From the NCBI GenBank assembly GCA_003427395.1, contig BFEA01000126.1, positions 2,889,702-2,923,358 on the forward strand: a stretch of 33,657 bases of DNA, read 5' to 3'. The DNA is from Chara braunii. Taxonomy: Eukaryota > Streptophyta > Charophyceae > Charales > Characeae. This document shows, in pieces, positions 30,146-33,657 of the stretch. The translations under genes and the position numbers were made by a program. Every line of letters begins with the position of its first letter. Position 1 is the first letter of the stretch. The notes under the pieces were generated by a model that searched no databases, was not told where the DNA came from, and was given only the letters and a program-made list of their open reading frames with translations.

Positions 30146-30600
30146 ATGAAGGGAGAATTCAAGGAAGGAGGCTTGGTGCTGGGAGCGCCAAATTATGAGG
30201 CCANGGAGGAAAAGNCATTCGTGGTCGAGACGGANGCTGGGCCAACTGCCTTAGGAGGGGTCCTGATTCAGGCAGATGCGGATGGGAAGGAGAGGCCGCT
30301 AAGGTTCGAAAGTCGTACTCTCAATACGACTGAGAGAAATTACTCGCAATTTAAGAAGGAGACGTTGGCGGAGCTTCATTGCCTAAGGACCTTTCGAAAC
30401 TATATCTTTGGCAAGAGGCTCATTTTGAGGGTAGACCCTACTGCGCTTGTGTGTTATACTCCATCTGACCCAACCATCGCGAGGTGGTTGACTTATATTT
30501 GGATGTTTAACTTTGAGTTGGAGAGGATTCCAGGGGACAAGAACAGGGCGGATGGGCTAAGCCGTATCAACTGGGATGGGGCGAGCCAGGAGTCAATTGA
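30146..30600 (+). pseudogene. Element 3 RNase H
   Basis: Open frame with no stop. FVVET-X-AGPTALGGVLIQ carries the first catalytic acidic position, ambiguous because of an N at 30235 (codon gaN, Asp or Glu). KKETLAELHCLRTF supplies the Glu, LILRVDPTALV an Asp and NRADGLSRI the last Asp. FESRTLNTTERNYSQF is a typical gypsy RNase H signature. Further Ns at 30204 and 30215. It looks intact in itself, though cut off from the RT by stops. Confidence 0.9.
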
Positions 30601-31180
30601 GGATACCCCACCAGTCGACGGGTTCTTGGATCAGGAGGAGGATGTCCGCCTCCACATAAATGAATGGTCGTTGAGGGTGCCTAGCTGCGTCACGCATCCC
30701 ATATGGCTAGCACCAAGCGGGTACGAGCGAAAGGAGGAATTGGTCCTCAAGCCCTTCCAGGAAGAAGATCCTTGGGGAAGTAGGGATGTTGGATGGATGA
30801 TGAAGTTAGCATTGGCAGGTACACATAGTCTGGCGGAGGAAGTAAGGACGATAGAGGAAGGTCCAACTCAGGTAGAGGAGCGTGAGCAATTAATGGGAGG
30901 GATGTATTTGCTCACTAATATGCTCCTGCAGGGGGACTTTAACCAGAGGGGCTCATTTGGTCCTGAGGAGGGTGAACTTCTTGTTCCTGAAAGTCAGGAC
31001 GATGAGTTCGAAGAGGGAGAGATCAGGGAGGCATTTCGTGTGGAAGAGTATGACGGGATCTATCGGGAGCTGGGGTTACTCCTGTCGTGCGAGATAAGGA
31101 ATAGGGACGCAAGTGTTAAAGCCCAGAAGATGAGGCATCTCTACGTAGTAAGAGATGGCCATCTGTTTATAAAGCGATAG
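30601..31180 (+). pseudogene. Element 3 RNase H-integrase spacer
   Basis: Continuous acidic, Glu-rich frame (many EEE and EEG runs) between RNase H and the zinc finger, ending at TAG 31178 after HLYVVRDGHLFIKR. The segment is longer than in most plant gypsy elements and matches the element 2 spacer at several places (VDGFLDQEED, VEEYDGIY). Role unknown. Confidence 0.7.
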
Positions 31181-32062
31181 GTCGGAAACCCCAAGAGGAT
31201 CGTATGTGGGAGGAACCGGCAGATCGATGTCATAGCAGCCCTACACGATGGTATAGCAGGGGGGCACAAAGGGGTTAGTGCCACTTGCGCAAAGATAAGC
31301 GAATTGTACCATTGGGACGGGATGTTGACTATGGTCATCAAATACTGCCAGTCCTGTGTACCTTGCCAGCAGAGGTCAGCGCAAAGGCCTGGGGAACCTC
31401 TGCACCCCAGGTTGGAAAGGGAAGTGGGTGCAGTCGTGCACTTGGACCTGTTGTTTATGCCACTCGGGGAGGATGGAAGTAACTATATCTTCGACGCACG
31501 GGACAACCTTACCGGTTTCGTGGACGGTCGGGCTATTCGCACAAAAACTGGCCCTGTTTTAGCAATATACATCGAAGAGTACTACCTGCGCTATCTGTTT
31601 GTCAGAGAGTTTGTGATGGATGGGGGGTCGGAGTTCACCTGTAACGAGGTGCGGACCTTACTTGCGGGGTATAGCATGGTAGCAAACTATACTACTGCCG
31701 CACACCCCCAAGCGAACGCACCTGTGGAGAGGGGGCATAGTACCATCACAAATCTCTTGGCCAAGTGGACTGAGGGGAGGCCTAACCAGTGGCCGAAGTT
31801 CCTGAGAGCAACTTTCTTCGTGGAAAATGTTACAGTAAAAAGGACTACCAAGTATGCGCCAGCCACCCTATGGTACGGAAGGCATGCCACCTTTCCCATA
31901 GAAAGTTTCATGAAGACATGGAGGCGCCATGACTTGGAAGTGGACTTGTCTTTCGAAGAACTGCTCGATATTCGGGCGCGGCAGGTGGGAGCGGCTGAGG
32001 AAAGGCTGCAAGAAGCCGCTGGTCAGGTAGAGAGGAGCCGTATGGAAGACAAGATGAGATGA
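31181..32062 (+). pseudogene. Element 3 integrase (H2C2 and DDE core)
   Basis: Following TAG 31178 the same frame continues. The zinc finger is ALHDGIAGGHKG with CQSCVPC. The catalytic triad is complete: Asp 31445 (HLDLLFMP), Asp 31619 (VMDGGSEFT) and, exactly 35 residues on, Glu 31727 (NAPVERGH). VKRTTKYAPATLWYGRHATFP follows. It ends at TGA 32060, just before the GPY/F domain in another frame; the conserved context suggests a Trp there. The core looks intact apart from the upstream stop and the C-terminal frame break. Confidence 0.92.
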
Positions 32063-32289
32063 TGACCCGTGTAAGAAAGAATCCGCTGAAGGTTGGAGAT
32101 GTGGTACTGCTGTATGACTCCTCGCTGGAAAAACAATGGTCTAGGAAACTCGACAAACGGTGGTTGGGACCTTATAGGATCGTATGGTGTGGCGAGTTTG
32201 GGGCCTACCAAATTGAAGAGCTGGATGGGGCGGGGTGGCAGGACTGGGTTTCAGGGACAAGGCTAAAGGAGTTCGTGGCCAGGGAATAG
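32059..32289 (+). pseudogene. Element 3 integrase C-terminal GPY/F domain
   Basis: A 76-codon frame overlaps the integrase stop by four bases, one frame off. It has LKVGDVVLLYDSSLEKQWSR, then KRWLGPYRIVW and IEELDGAGWQDWVSGTRLK, parallel to the end of element 2. The frame break probably results from a single-base indel, since in element 2 this module is in frame with integrase. It helps integrase bind DNA in related elements. Confidence 0.88.
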
Positions 32290-32472
32290 GTAAGGGACCA
32301 TGAGACCTCGTTAGGAATAGAATCTTGCCCAGGTATTACCCATGTTAAGTGATTAGATAGATGGCTGATTGAAGTGGATGGATGTGGAGTGTATGTGGGA
32401 TTTCCCTAAGCCAATAGGCTCAGTTGTTGACCCTGCTGTGTGTCTGTTTGCTGTCTCTTGCCTGTTGTGCAG
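32290..32472 (+). other. Candidate intron between integrase and the downstream gag-like ORF
   Basis: A good donor (aatag/GTAAGG) overlaps the stop of the integrase tail, and a pyrimidine-rich stretch ends in ttgtgcAG at 32472, 22 bases before the ATG at 32495. The length, 183 nt, suits a plant-type intron. Whether splicing occurs is unknown. Confidence 0.3.
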
Positions 32473-32494
32473 GTCTGACTTTTCGAAGGCAGTC

Positions 32495-33427
32495 ATGCAG
32501 AGGGGCGGGAGGGACACACGGCCACGGCAGGGGCCCCAGAGGGCAGCAGGAAGGGGCGAGCAGCATGAGACACCTAGGAGGGAGCCTACGCCTGAGTTCG
32601 ACGACGATAATATAGAGCTCTTCCTGGACGTGTATCGGGATCATGCGGCACAGAGAGGGTGGTCAGTGGCAGAGAGGATTCACCACTTGAGGGGTATAGG
32701 GCGATTTGAGGAGCCTGTCGCTCAGATATGTGAGGAGGCCTTAACTTGGCCAGATGTGGAGGCCGGAATGCAGAGGTTGAGAGCTTCCCCTAGAGGACGT
32801 GATGGCATGCCCATTCGATTGGAGGAGGGGAACGAGGAGGAGTTTAATGCCGCATACGAGCACTATATGCTGAGTCAGGGGATTGCGCGGGAGGAGTGGA
32901 TGCAGGCCCTACTTATCTGGACTAGGGGGGCAGAGAGGCTAGTGGCTAGACAGATTCGGGAGAGATCTCAAGATTGGGAGGACTGCCAAACCTAGCTCAG
33001 GAGGGCGTTTGGACAGCCGGGGTGTGAGAGACCCGAGCTCAGGATCGAGAGGCGAAGGCAAAGCAAGAGGCCAAGGGAACTGGCGCCGAGGGAGGCGGAG
33101 CTGGTCAGAGAGAGGAGGAGGGCCCCAGCACAGCGGGAGGATGAGCCCGCAGAGCCCGCATCGGCAGAGGAGTCGTTCCCTGCTTGTCGCCTCCGGGCAG
33201 TTGAGTTTCGGCGGATTACGAGTGAGGAGCTGAGACCGCCCTCACCGTTGCCATCAGGGCAGGAGCTGGACATACCAGGAGAGACGCCATTCCGGAACTT
33301 AGCGACTCACCTTGATGTATCTCGATGGGAGGCCTCACAGTTGGGAGAGGGCTCAGATGAGCCGACGCGCTCTGTGCCGTTGGAGGAGCTTTTGGACCCC
33401 GAGACAGAGACGGACATGCGAGACTGA
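32495..33427 (+). pseudogene. Extra gag-like ORF with duplicated capsid block, interrupted by TAG
   Basis: From ATG 32495 the frame runs 166 codons to TAG 32993, then stays open in frame to TGA 33425 and again to 33515. Residues 1-33 are basic and Pro/Arg-rich. Residues 35-95 (FDDDNIELFLDVYRDH, GW, LTWPDVE) and 109-168 (LEEGNEEEFNAAYEHY, RSQDWEDCQ) are two copies of one capsid-like block sharing N, F, Y and W at matching places. A very basic stretch (about 170-210) and an acidic tail follow. It resembles the element 2 gag block FRGPQVNALLDEYE. It may be an accessory ORF of element 3 or the gag of a further element. Confidence 0.65.
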
Positions 33428-33657
33428 GAGGAGCCGCAGGATCCTGAGATGGCAGCCGAGCAGCCGGATCCGGTACGGTGTGAGGTAACCCGGGGAGGGG
33501 CGCCCGCTTGTCGCTGAAGCCAAGGGCAACGGTGCCTGTCACTCGCCGCGCCCGCGTCCGAGGTCCTCAGCGACCAGCAGGGATCGAGTTTGCGGTTGGC
33601 TGTCACGCACCGTTAGCAAGTTCCCACAGCAGTGAGTTTTAACAGTCAACTAGGGAA
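33428..33657. other. GC-rich end of window, no separate gene
   Basis: The preceding frame continues to TGA 33515 with an acidic/Pro-rich tail (EEPQDPEMAAEQPDP). Beyond it no further feature is seen before the window ends. Confidence 0.45.

Larger units (their letters stand above)
25852..32289 (+). mobile_element. Element 3: GC-rich, best-preserved Ty3/gypsy retrotransposon
   Basis: The whole gag-protease-RT-RNase H-integrase-GPY/F order is present in long frames. Breaks are few: three TAA in gag, frame changes near 27735, at a T7 run near 28916 and at a G6 run near 29615, and stops at 29975, 30113, 31178 and 32060. The protease active site and the RT YxDD motif are also altered. The relationship to element 2 is evident in every domain. 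LTRs and primer site are not identified. Confidence 0.92.

Overview
This window is eukaryotic nuclear DNA dominated by decayed Ty3/gypsy LTR retrotransposons, all on the + strand. There are no bacterial-type operons and no CRISPR array, and I could not identify any intact host gene. Three elements are recognisable. Long stretches between them hold only microsatellites, minisatellites and low-complexity sequence. The initiator-Met-tRNA primer site and the plant-like gypsy domains of element 1 point to the green plant/streptophyte lineage. The divergent pol of elements 2 and 3 reminds me of repeats in the charophyte alga Chara braunii, but that is recollection and was not tested.

Layout. 1-2057: simple repeats, a GC-rich block, then a probable 5' LTR holding 39-bp repeats. 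2058-6750: element 1, with a 12-nt primer-binding site, a coiled-coil gag, a capsid-like region, an RGG tail, a CCHC knuckle, protease, reverse transcriptase (YLDD) and a short RNase H remnant fused in by an internal deletion. 6751-9637: GC-rich minisatellites, a tRNA-like pol III-type segment and one orphan ORF. 9638-14081: 50-bp repeats, a TA microsatellite, mostly featureless DNA, and a candidate LTR plus primer site at 12819-13334. 14082-18040: at least five decayed copies of a protein domain I do not recognise, at roughly 480-bp spacing. 18111-23878: element 2 proper (gag, CCHC knuckle, protease, RT, RNase H, integrase, GPY/F-type tail), riddled with stops. 24277-24602: short direct repeats. 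25852-32289: element 3, GC-rich and the best preserved, with the same domain order as element 2. 32495-33427: a further gag-like ORF downstream of the element 3 integrase, built from two tandem copies of a capsid-like block.

How the parts relate. Elements 2 and 3 are relatives (same domain order, shared RT/integrase motifs) and belong to a different gypsy branch from element 1. Each element would have supplied gag (particle), protease (maturation), RT/RNase H (cDNA synthesis) and integrase (insertion). All three now carry stops, frameshifts or lost catalytic residues, so none looks autonomous. The most unusual points are the multi-copy unknown domain upstream of the element 2 gag, the extra duplicated gag-like ORF after the element 3 integrase, and the high share of element 2 stop codons that sit exactly where element 3 keeps tryptophan.
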